In this document: positions 1 through 7,178 of the stretch, piece after piece
Layout of the letters: every line of letters begins with the position of its first letter
Numbering within the stretch: the stretch's first letter is position 1
NCBI GenBank assembly: GCA_964639255.1
Contig: CAZXDP010000052.1
Span: forward strand, 1-18,795
Length of the DNA stretch: 18,795 bases
Reading direction: 5' to 3'
Source: NZQO01 sp964639255
GTDB taxonomy: Bacteria; Bacteroidota; Bacteroidia; Flavobacteriales; Flavobacteriaceae
Notes under the pieces: model-generated
The model's input: the letters and a program-made list of their open reading frames with translations, nothing else
Told to the model about the DNA's origin: nothing
The model's database searches: none
Position numbers and translations under genes: made by a program

Positions 1-53
1 AGACTTAGGATCTAGTGCCGCAAGGTGTGCAGGTTCGATTCCTGTCATCCGCA
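1..53 (+). tRNA. tRNA-Leu (anticodon UAG), 5' end outside the window
   Basis: This is the 3' part of a class II tRNA. The anticodon loop is CTTAGGA (4-10), with anticodon TAG at 6-8 and the 3' anticodon stem at 11-15. A long variable arm (about 16-28, TGCC-GCAA-GGTG) is typical of leucine tRNAs. The T arm has stem GCAGG (29-33), loop TTCGATT (34-40) and stem CCTGT (41-45). The 3' acceptor strand is CATCCGC (46-52) with discriminator A53. CCA is not encoded; CTTTT follows. The D arm and 5' acceptor strand lie upstream of base 1, so the acceptor pairing cannot be checked here. It decodes CUA and related leucine codons. Confidence 0.93.
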
Positions 54-64
54 CTTTTGAATAT

Positions 65-96
65 AGACGGCTTTTTTAGGAGAGCCGTCTTTTTTA
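65..96 (+). terminator. Rho-independent terminator of the tRNA-Leu transcript
   Basis: A perfect 8-bp stem AGACGGCT (65-72) / AGCCGTCT (83-90) is followed directly by a run of T (90-95). It lies 12 bases after the tRNA 3' end and therefore closes the tRNA transcript. Confidence 0.85.
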
Positions 97-108
97 TAGG
101 CGTTTTTC

Positions 109-170
109 GTGCAGGTTCCCCCGAGACCTCGGGGCTGTGATCAGCACTTTTGAATATGGACGGCTTTTTT
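109..170 (+). repeat. Degenerate second copy of the tRNA-Leu 3' end and terminator arm, interrupted by a palindrome
   Basis: Bases 109-118 (GTGCAGGTTC) repeat tRNA positions 27-36 exactly. Bases 144-170 repeat 51-77 with one mismatch in 27, which covers the end of the acceptor strand, the spacer and the first arm of the terminator. Between these matches the 14 tRNA bases 37-50 are replaced by 25 bases (119-143). That insert contains the hairpin CCCCGAG/CTCGGGG (119-125/128-134), and a second small hairpin GCTG/CAGC follows at its right edge. The copy cannot form a T arm or acceptor stem and lacks the second terminator arm, so it is not a working tRNA end. It is either a relic of a tandem tRNA or a scar of recombination at the tRNA 3' end. 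Confidence 0.75.
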
Positions 171-308
171 ATTTTGTGTCCTTTCGGTAGGGTTTATCCT
201 ATTAAACTGTTTTTTCAGCCTCTTAAAATTCCTAATTTTTCTATTTCCGAAAACCACGGAAAACCCAAAAAAAATAGGTAGCTTGTCCACTCCAGAAATT
301 AGGTTGAT
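171..308. other. AT-rich leader region before the YitT gene
   Basis: I see no gene here. The only structure is a short inverted repeat TTTCCG (244-249) / CGGAAA (257-262) with a 7-base spacer, which could be a hairpin or operator-like site. No exact TAnnTTTG promoter box and no Shine-Dalgarno sequence precede the ATG at 309. Confidence 0.4.
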
Positions 309-1196
309 ATGGCAAGTTATTCCGGCGAAAATTTCAGCGCAGACATTCGAAATTATATTAAAGACGCCCTTATTATGAGCGTAGGGGTAGCCATGGCCAG
401 CATAGGGCTCAAGGGCTTTTTACTGCCCAATGGTTTTTTAGACGGGGGCGCCATGGGTATTTCGCTGTTGGCCCAAATACTCTCGGGTGTCGATTTGTCC
501 ATTCTCATCGTAGTGGTAAACTTGCCTTTTATCCTGTTGGGCATTAGGCAGGTATCGTTAGATTTTGCCGTGCGCAGTGCCTTAGCCATCTTAGCCTTGG
601 CTATACTGGTGCACGTGATAGAATTGCCCATAATAACCTCAGACAAACTGTTGATCGCTGTTTTTGGTGGCTTTTTTCTGGGTGCCGGTATTGGGCTGTC
701 CATTCGAGGGGGCGGCGTTATCGATGGAACCGAGGTATTGGCCATTTCGGTAAGCCGGAAATCGAGCCTCACCGTGGGGGATGTTATCGCCATTTTCAAT
801 GTACTGCTATTCGCCTTTGCAGCACTCCTGGTGAATATCGAGACCGCGCTCTACTCTATGCTAACCTACATCGCGGCTTCCAAAACCGTCGATTTTATCT
901 TGAACGGGATCGAGGAATACATCGGGGTTCTGATTGTTTCTGATAAGTTTATGGAAATAAAACACAAAATAAGCCACGATTTGCAACGAGGCATTACGGT
1001 ATTTAAGTCGGATGAAGGGTATGGCAAACGGGGCAGCAATTCCATGGAAAAGAAAATTTTGTTCTGCGCCATCACGCGACTCGAGGTGGCGAAGTTGCTG
1101 CATGAGGTGGAAAAAATAGACGAGAACGCCTTCATTATTCAATACCCCATTAAAGATACCAAGGGCGGTATGATCAAGAAACGCCCTTTGCACTAA
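309..1196 (+). CDS. YitT family membrane protein (DUF161/DUF2179)
   Basis: This 295-residue protein has the layout of the YitT family: a block of hydrophobic helices (roughly residues 16-35, 48-75, 85-108, 113-132, 155-178 and 180-200) followed by a soluble C-terminal DUF2179 domain (about 205-285). The glycine-rich signature GGGVIDGTEVLA (135-146) is characteristic of the family, and the length is normal. Family members are inner-membrane proteins whose substrate is unknown; some are annotated as possible transporters. The start at 309 gives a charged cytosolic N-terminus before the first helix. The gene stands alone after the tRNA region and converges on the minus-strand gene ending at 1204, only 7 bases away, with no terminator between them. 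Family assignment is firm; function is not known. Confidence 0.9.
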   Translation: MASYSGENFSADIRNYIKDALIMSVGVAMASIGLKGFLLPNGFLDGGAMGISLLAQILSGVDLSILIVVVNLPFILLGIRQVSLDFAVRSALAILALAILVHVIELPIITSDKLLIAVFGGFFLGAGIGLSIRGGGVIDGTEVLAISVSRKSSLTVGDVIAIFNVLLFAFAALLVNIETALYSMLTYIAASKTVDFILNGIEEYIGVLIVSDKFMEIKHKISHDLQRGITVFKSDEGYGKRGSNSMEKKILFCAITRLEVAKLLHEVEKIDENAFIIQYPIKDTKGGMIKKRPLH

Positions 1197-1203
1197 GTTC
1201 TCG

Positions 1204-1815
1204 TTAGTTCGGCTTTTCCTTTGGAGGTGGAGAAACCATTATGTGCGCTCGGTGCGTGCCAGGATCCATAAGCCAAGGCATTCCAGGCGCATGTGGCTTA
1301 TCTGGCAATCCCGTAGATTCTGTCGTAGCGAACGGAATATAAATCACATAGCGCAAATAGCCATCGGTAAGCATTCCCGTCTCCTTATTTAATTGTGCCT
1401 CCTCGCCAGATAGAATGTAGAGCATACTGGGTGCGTCTGGCATTTGCAGGGTGCCAGCGGCTACTTCCTGCTCGCGTGTCTCCCTAATTTCTAGTACGCT
1501 TTTACCTTCCGCTTTTAGGGCTCTGCCACGCGCCATAAAGGGCTCTAGTTTTTTATTGTAGCAGCTTATCTGTATTCCCTCCTTGGCAGGATCATCGGCG
1601 AGGCACACCAAGTTGTTCGTTCCCTCGCGCAGCAGAACTAAGGTTCCGTTGGCATCGTAGCCATAGACTGCGACACCGTCGCGGTCCGCTTCTGGCGCTA
1701 CTTGACTCGCCATGGCGATCTGTACAGCAGGGGGAAAAACTTTGGTTTCTTGTCCGTTAGCGGAAAGACCTATCAATAAAGCGAACGTGAAAACGTATGG
1801 AACAGGGAGTTTCAT
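1204..1815 (-). CDS. Secreted protein of unknown function
   Basis: A 203-residue protein with a clear signal peptide (about residues 1-22, ending SANGQ). The mature part alternates short beta-rich and acidic segments. It has two cysteines close together (VCLADD and SCYN, about 20 residues apart on either side of a predicted loop) that could form a disulphide in the periplasm. The C-terminus is rich in Pro, Gly and His (PDKPHAPGMPWLMDPGTH). I do not recognise a named domain; the sequence reads like a conserved exported protein rather than a spurious frame. It lies 53 bases downstream of the glycosyltransferase gene on the same strand. A near-match to the Bacteroidota -7 box (TATCTTTA, 1843-1836 on the minus strand) stands about 20 bases before its start, so it may have its own promoter. 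Function cannot be assigned. Confidence 0.7.
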   Translation of the reverse strand: MKLPVPYVFTFALLIGLSANGQETKVFPPAVQIAMASQVAPEADRDGVAVYGYDANGTLVLLREGTNNLVCLADDPAKEGIQISCYNKKLEPFMARGRALKAEGKSVLEIRETREQEVAAGTLQMPDAPSMLYILSGEEAQLNKETGMLTDGYLRYVIYIPFATTESTGLPDKPHAPGMPWLMDPGTHRAHIMVSPPPKEKPN

Positions 1816-1868
1816 AGAGAGGGAATTTACCCTTTAAAGATACGAAATCTCTTTATTCTTCAGAAGGC

Positions 1869-2864
1869 TTAACTTTTAGAAGGTACGATTTCGCTATTGG
1901 AATTGGGTAAGTTAGAGGTGTCAACGATATACGGCGGACGGTTCTGCGAATTGGTATTGATACGGCCAATGTACTCGCCAATAATGCCAATGGAAAACAA
2001 CTGCACGCCCCCCATAAACAATACACTAACGATGAGTGAGGTCCAGCCAGTAATGGTTTTATCCCACGCATAGTGCGCTATCACCGCATACAGGATGAGT
2101 ACCAGCGCTAGTAGGGAAATAATGAACCCCAGTTTGGTAACCAATACCAAGGGTTTGTTGGAAAACCCTGTGATACCGTCGAGCGCAAAAGAGAGCATTT
2201 TCCCAAAAGTATATCCAGTAGTACCGTGCTTACGTTCGTCGCGTTCGTACGCTACATGGGTTTGCCGAAAGCCCAGCCAGGCAATTTGGCCGCGAATAAA
2301 TTTGTTTTGTTCGGGCATTTGGCGCAAGTATAGCACCACTTTACGATCTATAAGTCTGAAATCGCCCGTATCTACCGGAATTTCTACGGAAGTAAGACGT
2401 TTCAAAATTCGGTAGAAAAGTTTAGCGGTCGTTTTTTTAAAGGCACTTTCTCCTTTCCGTTTGGTTCGCTTGGCGTACACCACTTGATAGTTTTCCTTAT
2501 GCTTTCGGTACAGTTCTGGAATAAGCTCTGGGGGGTCCTGGAGGTCGCCATCGATAATCACCACAGCATCGCCACGACAGTGGTCTAAGCCCGCGCTAAC
2601 CGCTTTTTGGTGTCCAAAATTCCTGCTGAAGTTGATATAGAAAACATGCGGATGCGAAGCCGCTAGCTGCAACAGCCCCTCCAGGGAAGCATCACGGCTG
2701 CCATCGTTCACGAAGATAAATTCAAAACTATGGGTAATAGACGCTACGGCTTTATATAACCTATCGTACAATTCGATCAATATCTCGGCCTCGTTGAAAA
2801 TTGGGACGATGACCGAAATTTCTATCGGGTTGCTCGCACGGGCGGAAAGATCTTTAACATTCAT
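1869..2864 (-). CDS. GT2 family glycosyltransferase (polyprenyl-phosphate sugar transferase, DPM1/GtrB/ArnC-like)
   Basis: The N-terminal GT-A domain (about residues 15-230) begins SVIVPIFNE and has VNDGSRD (52-58), the metal-binding DGD at 105-107 inside IIDGDLQDPPE, and a conserved ERDERKHGTTGY stretch that matches the ERxxRxxGxSxY motif of this subgroup. Two membrane helices follow (about 243-265 and 275-298), then a short hydrophilic tail. This is the standard architecture and length of bacterial enzymes that move a sugar from a nucleotide donor onto undecaprenyl phosphate at the cytosolic face. The lipid-linked sugar is then used for cell-envelope glycans or lipid A modification. The sugar cannot be told from sequence. 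It is preceded by a -7 box and a 16-bp palindrome, so it is probably a separate transcription unit from the phosphatase-fold gene upstream. Confidence 0.92.
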   Translation of the reverse strand: MNVKDLSARASNPIEISVIVPIFNEAEILIELYDRLYKAVASITHSFEFIFVNDGSRDASLEGLLQLAASHPHVFYINFSRNFGHQKAVSAGLDHCRGDAVVIIDGDLQDPPELIPELYRKHKENYQVVYAKRTKRKGESAFKKTTAKLFYRILKRLTSVEIPVDTGDFRLIDRKVVLYLRQMPEQNKFIRGQIAWLGFRQTHVAYERDERKHGTTGYTFGKMLSFALDGITGFSNKPLVLVTKLGFIISLLALVLILYAVIAHYAWDKTITGWTSLIVSVLFMGGVQLFSIGIIGEYIGRINTNSQNRPPYIVDTSNLPNSNSEIVPSKS

Positions 2865-2887
2865 AAGCGCGCTTCGCTAAAAATGGG

Positions 2888-2908
2888 TTGCCAATATTGG
2901 CAAATATA
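2888..2908 (-). promoter_or_regulatory. Bacteroidota -7 box abutting a 16-bp perfect palindrome upstream of the glycosyltransferase gene
   Basis: On the minus strand TATATTTG (2908-2901) matches the -7 consensus TAnnTTTG exactly, about 37 bases before the ATG at 2864. It overlaps the perfect palindrome TTGCCAATATTGGCAA (2888-2903), so the palindrome would cover the transcription start region, a common place for a repressor operator. No convincing -33 TTG is present at the usual spacing. Confidence 0.5.
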
Positions 2909-2949
2909 GGGAATCCCGTGAGCATTGTGCGATTGCGAAGCAATTGGAC

Positions 2950-3990
2950 TTATTTTTTACCATTCTCTATTTTCTCCTCTACTTCCTGTTTTTCGTCACC
3001 ATTGAGATCTCCGTTGGTGTCGGGTGCTTCGCTTTGTTTATGGTGAATCTCATAATACATCGCAAAATGATCGCTTCCAAAATGGGCAGATCGTTCCATT
3101 TTGCCAACATACAAATCTTTGGTATGAAAAAGGTGGTCGAGAGGGAAACGCATCAAACGATAGTCGGCATGGTAGGTGGGAAAGAATCCCCGTCCCACAC
3201 GGGGATCTATCATTGCGGTCATTTTTTTGAAGAGACGGGTGGTTCGGCTCCAAACCACATCGTTCATATCGCCACAAACCACTACAGGTTGATCTAGATC
3301 CCGAATTTTTTTGCCTACGATCATTAATTCGGCATCACGTTCTTCACTCGTCTCATTTTCAGTAGGGCTTGGCGGCGCGGGATGCAGACAGACTAGCATG
3401 AGCGTGGTGTCTTCGTTCAGCGAAATTTCGCAGAATATGGAAGGCACGTGCGATTCAATTAGGTGGTGCACCGCTAAATTCTGCAGCGGAATTCGAGAGT
3501 ACAGGTGCATTCCGTATAACTTTTCGTTCGGGACTTTAACCGTATGCGGATAGGTTTTCTCTAACCTTGAAATACCGTCCTCCCACGCTTTGTTCGATTC
3601 CATCGTGAGTACTAAGTCTGGGTCGTACCGCTCTACTTCCGCTAAAAATTTTTCATATTCGGAATTATGCTGCAGCACATTTCCGGCAAAAATGCTTACC
3701 ATCCCGTCGCTAGGGTGATCAGGTTTTTCGCGGGGATACCAACTACTGTAAGGGAATACTTTTACTATTTCATATACGATGGTAGCCGCAAGGGCCAAAA
3801 TTACTGCCCAAAAGAAGATGGTATAAGAGTCGATTACAAAAAATGAGGCAATGATGAGCAGTGCCTTAATTGCTAAAGATTGTAGCCGTACGAAATCTGG
3901 AGTGCGGAAAAACCAATGCGGAATTTCCGTTGCGGGCAAATACGAGCTTACCACGAAGAAAATGCTTAGTGCGTACAGGATTATTTGCAT
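2950..3990 (-). CDS. Membrane-anchored endonuclease/exonuclease/phosphatase (EEP) fold protein
   Basis: A 346-residue protein with an N-terminal membrane part (hydrophobic segments about residues 2-20 and 40-78) followed by an EEP-fold catalytic domain (about 96-315). The expected catalytic motifs are in order: N104 (GNVLQ), E131 (TMESN), H203 (LHPAPP), D241 and N243 (CGDMNDV), D285-H286 (PLDHLF) and S306-D307-H308 (GSDHF). Together they form the metal-dependent phosphoesterase site of the DNase I/AP endonuclease/sphingomyelinase superfamily. Membrane-anchored members of this type are common in Bacteroidota, usually with unknown substrate. Its topology suggests a domain outside the cytosol, which fits a phosphodiester or phospholipid substrate in the envelope, but this is inference. 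The C-terminal tail (about 318-346) is charged and low-complexity (KQEVEEKIENGKK). Confidence 0.88.
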   Translation of the reverse strand: MQIILYALSIFFVVSSYLPATEIPHWFFRTPDFVRLQSLAIKALLIIASFFVIDSYTIFFWAVILALAATIVYEIVKVFPYSSWYPREKPDHPSDGMVSIFAGNVLQHNSEYEKFLAEVERYDPDLVLTMESNKAWEDGISRLEKTYPHTVKVPNEKLYGMHLYSRIPLQNLAVHHLIESHVPSIFCEISLNEDTTLMLVCLHPAPPSPTENETSEERDAELMIVGKKIRDLDQPVVVCGDMNDVVWSRTTRLFKKMTAMIDPRVGRGFFPTYHADYRLMRFPLDHLFHTKDLYVGKMERSAHFGSDHFAMYYEIHHKQSEAPDTNGDLNGDEKQEVEEKIENGKK

Positions 3991-4101
3991 GCCTTAAAAA
4001 TAACCGATTTTTTTGAGCGCACCTATTATTCTTTCGTTATGCTTACGGCAATTGATAAGGTGGCGCCGAGGCCTATATTTTTTTTCCGGCTTTTCAATTT
4101 G

Positions 4102-4109
4102 TACTTTTG
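4102..4109 (+). promoter_or_regulatory. Putative -7 promoter box (TAnnTTTG) for the beta-helix protein
   Basis: TACTTTTG matches the Bacteroidota -7 consensus exactly and stands 20 bases before the ATG at 4129. This would leave a very short leader. A -33 TTG is not evident at the usual distance, so the call rests on the -7 box alone. Confidence 0.45.
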
Positions 4110-4128
4110 CAATCAAAAATAAAGAATA

Positions 4129-5607
4129 ATGAATAAACCATTCCTCCTAATAGTACTCTTCGTTTTTGTAAGCGCGACAGTTTTTTCCCAAACCTATACC
4201 ACACCTAATACCGGAGTTACCTGGACATTGGATGATATTGCCGCGGCCAGCCCCACAACCGTTCAAGGCTCGGGTACTACCTACACTTTGTCTGAAAATT
4301 TGGTAATTGCCCAAAATGATGCCGTGGTGATCGATGGTGAGCTTACTCTTTCCATTGAGGCCGATTTGTTAATTACGGTGTTTGGAGGGCTTACCGTATC
4401 GACGGGCCCTGTTACCATCAATGCCGTAACACCCGCTGCGCCCTACGAAGGCTTCCGGTTTGAGGAAGGTTCGGCCATAAGCTTCTCAAATGCTACGATT
4501 ACGCGCGGCGGTGGCTTGCGTGTACTTACCGAAAATTTTAGCATCGATTCGTGCACCCTTACCGAAAATGTAGAGGGAGCCACTACGGGTGGTGTAATTT
4601 CGCTCTCGCGCGGTATGCCACAAATAACGAACAATACCATAACCTTTAACCAGTTGCCGGCCATAAGTTCGGGTGCTAACAATGAAGTTTCTCCCAATAT
4701 CTTCAACAATTATATTGAGGGGAACAACCAAGAGAATTCCAATCGGCCACAGATCAATCTTGGTATTACCCGCCCCAATGACACGCTGCGTATCGTACAA
4801 AATACAATACTGGGAGACCGAAACCTAGATATGGTTGGCGGTATCGCAGTGGCCAACTTCCTGGGAGGCAGCGGACAGATACTCGCAGTAATAGACGGCA
4901 ATACCATAACCGATAATCGGTATGGAATGACGATTCTTGGCAATAATTCGTTTGCCTATGTTCGAGACAATGTAATCGAAAACAACGATACCCAAGGCAA
5001 TCCTAATCTCGGGGGTAGCGGGATTTCATTAAATACCGCCAGCGGGCCTATGGAGGTCATCGCATCGGGTAATGCTTTTCGCCGCAATTTATGGGGAATT
5101 ACCTTAATCGATGAAGCTTCTATCAATTTGGGGGATGATGGTGACAACCCCGGCAACAATGTGTTTTCTGAAAACGGAAACAATAACGAAACTTACGCCC
5201 TTTATAACAATACCGCCAACACTATTTTGGCTAAGAATAATTGCTGGATTGAGAATGACCCGCCCAATACCTTGGCCGATGCAGAGGCGGTTATCTTTCA
5301 TCAAGTAGACGATCCTACCCTTGGCGAGGTGCTGTTCGATCCAGTAAGCTGCGCGCTGCTAAATATCAATACCACCGAGGGGAAACGGATGGTGCTTTCC
5401 CCAAATCCCGCCAAGAATTTCATACAATTTTATAATCCAGGGACCTACAGTGGTCTAACGGTATACAACCTCTCGGGACAGGAAGTGCTTCAAGCTGAAA
5501 TTACCAGTGGAAACAATTTTTTCCAGTTCAATCTACCAGCGGGGATGTACTTTGTTGCCTTTTCCGGTTCCGAAGTCAAAGTATTGGAAAAATTGGTGGT
5601 TCAATAA
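4129..5607 (+). CDS. Secreted right-handed parallel beta-helix protein with T9SS type A sorting domain
   Basis: A 492-residue exported protein. Signal peptide: residues 1-21 (ends VFSQ). The central part (about 80-400) consists of irregular solenoid rungs rich in Asn, Gly, Ile and Thr, with recurrent turns such as NTITDN, DNVIENND and SGNAFRRN. This is the appearance of right-handed parallel beta-helix (pectate-lyase-like/PbH1) proteins. The last 75 residues carry a T9SS type A sorting domain: SPNPAKNFIQFY, VYNLSGQEV, LPAGMYFV and a final KLVVQ. In this phylum such a tail sends proteins through the type IX system to the cell surface or medium. The helix domain may bind or cleave a polysaccharide, but I see no recognisable catalytic signature, so an enzyme activity should not be assumed. 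It is monocistronic, with a promoter box just upstream and a strong terminator downstream. Confidence 0.88.
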   Translation: MNKPFLLIVLFVFVSATVFSQTYTTPNTGVTWTLDDIAAASPTTVQGSGTTYTLSENLVIAQNDAVVIDGELTLSIEADLLITVFGGLTVSTGPVTINAVTPAAPYEGFRFEEGSAISFSNATITRGGGLRVLTENFSIDSCTLTENVEGATTGGVISLSRGMPQITNNTITFNQLPAISSGANNEVSPNIFNNYIEGNNQENSNRPQINLGITRPNDTLRIVQNTILGDRNLDMVGGIAVANFLGGSGQILAVIDGNTITDNRYGMTILGNNSFAYVRDNVIENNDTQGNPNLGGSGISLNTASGPMEVIASGNAFRRNLWGITLIDEASINLGDDGDNPGNNVFSENGNNNETYALYNNTANTILAKNNCWIENDPPNTLADAEAVIFHQVDDPTLGEVLFDPVSCALLNINTTEGKRMVLSPNPAKNFIQFYNPGTYSGLTVYNLSGQEVLQAEITSGNNFFQFNLPAGMYFVAFSGSEVKVLEKLVVQ

Positions 5608-5631
5608 TCCCATTTCTATCAGAAGATAGCG

Positions 5632-5664
5632 AAAGGCATTCCAACTTATGGAATGCCTTTTTTA
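5632..5664 (+). terminator. Rho-independent terminator after the beta-helix gene
   Basis: A perfect 11-bp stem AAAGGCATTCC (5632-5642) / GGAATGCCTTT (5650-5660) with a 7-base loop is followed by more T (to 5663). It starts 24 bases after the stop codon. Confidence 0.9.
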
Positions 5665-5700
5665 ATTGCCCCTTCCGAAGGCTATCTCTATGCAAAACCG

Positions 5701-5708
5701 TAATTTTG
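5701..5708 (+). promoter_or_regulatory. Putative -7 promoter box for the decarboxylase-flavoprotein pair
   Basis: TAATTTTG matches TAnnTTTG exactly. It lies beyond the preceding terminator and 30 bases before the TTG start at 5739, where a promoter for this gene pair is expected. No clear -33 TTG is present at the usual spacing. Confidence 0.45.
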
Positions 5709-5738
5709 CACTTTGAAAATCGATAAAAGTACCGCACC

Positions 5739-7178
5739 TTGAAACTTGACCAGAACGCAAAGTTACAACTCACAGAAGAAGAAATGAAAAACTATGGCTA
5801 TGCCGTCGTGGATGCCGTGGTGGAACATTTTGGAACACAGGACAAAAAACTGCCCGTGGCCTTAGCCTCCCGAAAGGATATGGACGCTATGTTTCTTGAG
5901 GAAGCTCCAGAAACCCCCAGCGATGCCCACCAAGTGCTATCATTTGTGCTGGAAAAGGTTATGACCCAAAGCGCTATTGTTTCCCATCCCAAATCATTTT
6001 CCTTTGTGCCCGGTCCCAGCAACTATATTAGCGCTATGGCCGATGCCCTTGCCACGGGTTTCAATATCTTTTCTGGAGGTTGGGCGGCATCGCCAGCTGC
6101 TGCTGAACTTGAAATAGTAACGATAGGGTGGCTATTGAAAATCTTCGGCTTCCCACGGAAAAAAGGGGGTGGTATCTTTACCAGTGGGGGCTCTATGGCC
6201 AACCTCACAGCCATTGTAACGGCAAGACGCATTAAGTGTGGCGACGATTTCAGCAAAGCTGTAATCTATCTTTCAGACCAAGCACACTCGTCGAACATAA
6301 AAGCAATTCGCATTTTAGGATTTACCAAGGAGCAGATACGCATTATCCCAACCGATATCGAATTCAAATTTTCGCTTAACAAACTAAAGAACGCCATCGC
6401 CAAAGATAGGTTGGAAGGCTTACATCCTTTCTGCCTTATCGCTACCGCGGGAACCACGAACACCGGTACCGTAGATCCCTTGTCTGAATTGTCGAAAATC
6501 TGTAAAAAAGAAGAGCTCTGGTTCCATATAGATGGCGCGTATGGCGGGGCGGCCATACTCGCGAAAAATGGGAAGCAATTGTTAAAGGGTATTGAGAAGG
6601 CCGATTCCCTCACGGTCGACCCCCACAAATGGTTCTATCAGCCCTACGAAATGGGCTGCTTGTTGGTTCGGAATCATACTTGGCTTAAAAACACATTTAC
6701 CGAAAAGCCAGAATATCTACGCGATGTAGAGGGCAATGAGAGCGAGATTAATTTTTACGATCACGGTGTACAGCTTACACGCCGTTTTAGGGCGCTCAAA
6801 TTCTATATGAGCATAAAGACATTTGGGTTAAAGGCATTTCGTCAAGCGATTACCTATAACATCGATTTAGCAGAACGAACAGAAGCATATCTTCGGAAAA
6901 GTGCCTCTTGGGAGGTCATTTCGCCTGCCACCTTGGCCGTTATCAATTTTCGCTACAATCCCATAAAGTCGAAACTAAAGGAAGCCGAAGTCGATGCCCT
7001 CAATCAGTACATTTCACAAAAAGTAGTGGCCTCGCGAAAAGCGCTGTTGGTCACTACGGTACTAAACGGTCAAGTAGTGTTGAGAATGTGTCTTATCAAT
7101 CCACGGACCAGTTTTCAGGATGTCACCGATACTCTCGATCTTTGTGAACTCTTCGGCAGCGAAAAACTACAGGAATGA
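5739..7178 (+). CDS. Pyridoxal-phosphate-dependent decarboxylase, group II (aromatic-L-amino-acid decarboxylase-like)
   Basis: A 479-residue protein of the aspartate aminotransferase fold (type I), subgroup of group II amino acid decarboxylases. Visible signatures are an N-terminal SHPKSFSFVPGP segment, TSGGSMANLTA (cofactor phosphate binding), H183 (DQAHSS, which stacks on the PLP ring), D265 in FHIDGAYGG (binds the pyridine nitrogen) and the Schiff-base lysine K297 in VDPHKWFYQP. Such enzymes decarboxylate amino acids such as aromatic amino acids, glutamate or diaminobutyrate; the substrate is not determined by these motifs. The reading frame suggests a TTG start at 5739. The first in-frame ATG (5784) would remove the LTEEEM segment that aligns with the usual N-terminus of this family, so TTG is preferred. 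Its TGA overlaps the ATG of the next gene, so the two are probably translationally coupled. Confidence 0.88.
   Translation: MKLDQNAKLQLTEEEMKNYGYAVVDAVVEHFGTQDKKLPVALASRKDMDAMFLEEAPETPSDAHQVLSFVLEKVMTQSAIVSHPKSFSFVPGPSNYISAMADALATGFNIFSGGWAASPAAAELEIVTIGWLLKIFGFPRKKGGGIFTSGGSMANLTAIVTARRIKCGDDFSKAVIYLSDQAHSSNIKAIRILGFTKEQIRIIPTDIEFKFSLNKLKNAIAKDRLEGLHPFCLIATAGTTNTGTVDPLSELSKICKKEELWFHIDGAYGGAAILAKNGKQLLKGIEKADSLTVDPHKWFYQPYEMGCLLVRNHTWLKNTFTEKPEYLRDVEGNESEINFYDHGVQLTRRFRALKFYMSIKTFGLKAFRQAITYNIDLAERTEAYLRKSASWEVISPATLAVINFRYNPIKSKLKEAEVDALNQYISQKVVASRKALLVTTVLNGQVVLRMCLINPRTSFQDVTDTLDLCELFGSEKLQE

Noticed and set aside
158..181. Second terminator in the tRNA duplicate
   Set aside because: Only the first arm and T-run were copied; no matching second arm follows, so no stable stem forms.
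2932..2944. Hairpin ATTGC-GAA-GCAAT after the EEP gene as a terminator
   Set aside because: Only 5 bp of stem and no T-run on the minus strand; too weak to call.
4129..5607. Polysaccharide lyase activity for the beta-helix protein
   Set aside because: The fold is supported but no catalytic motif of a lyase or hydrolase family is visible.
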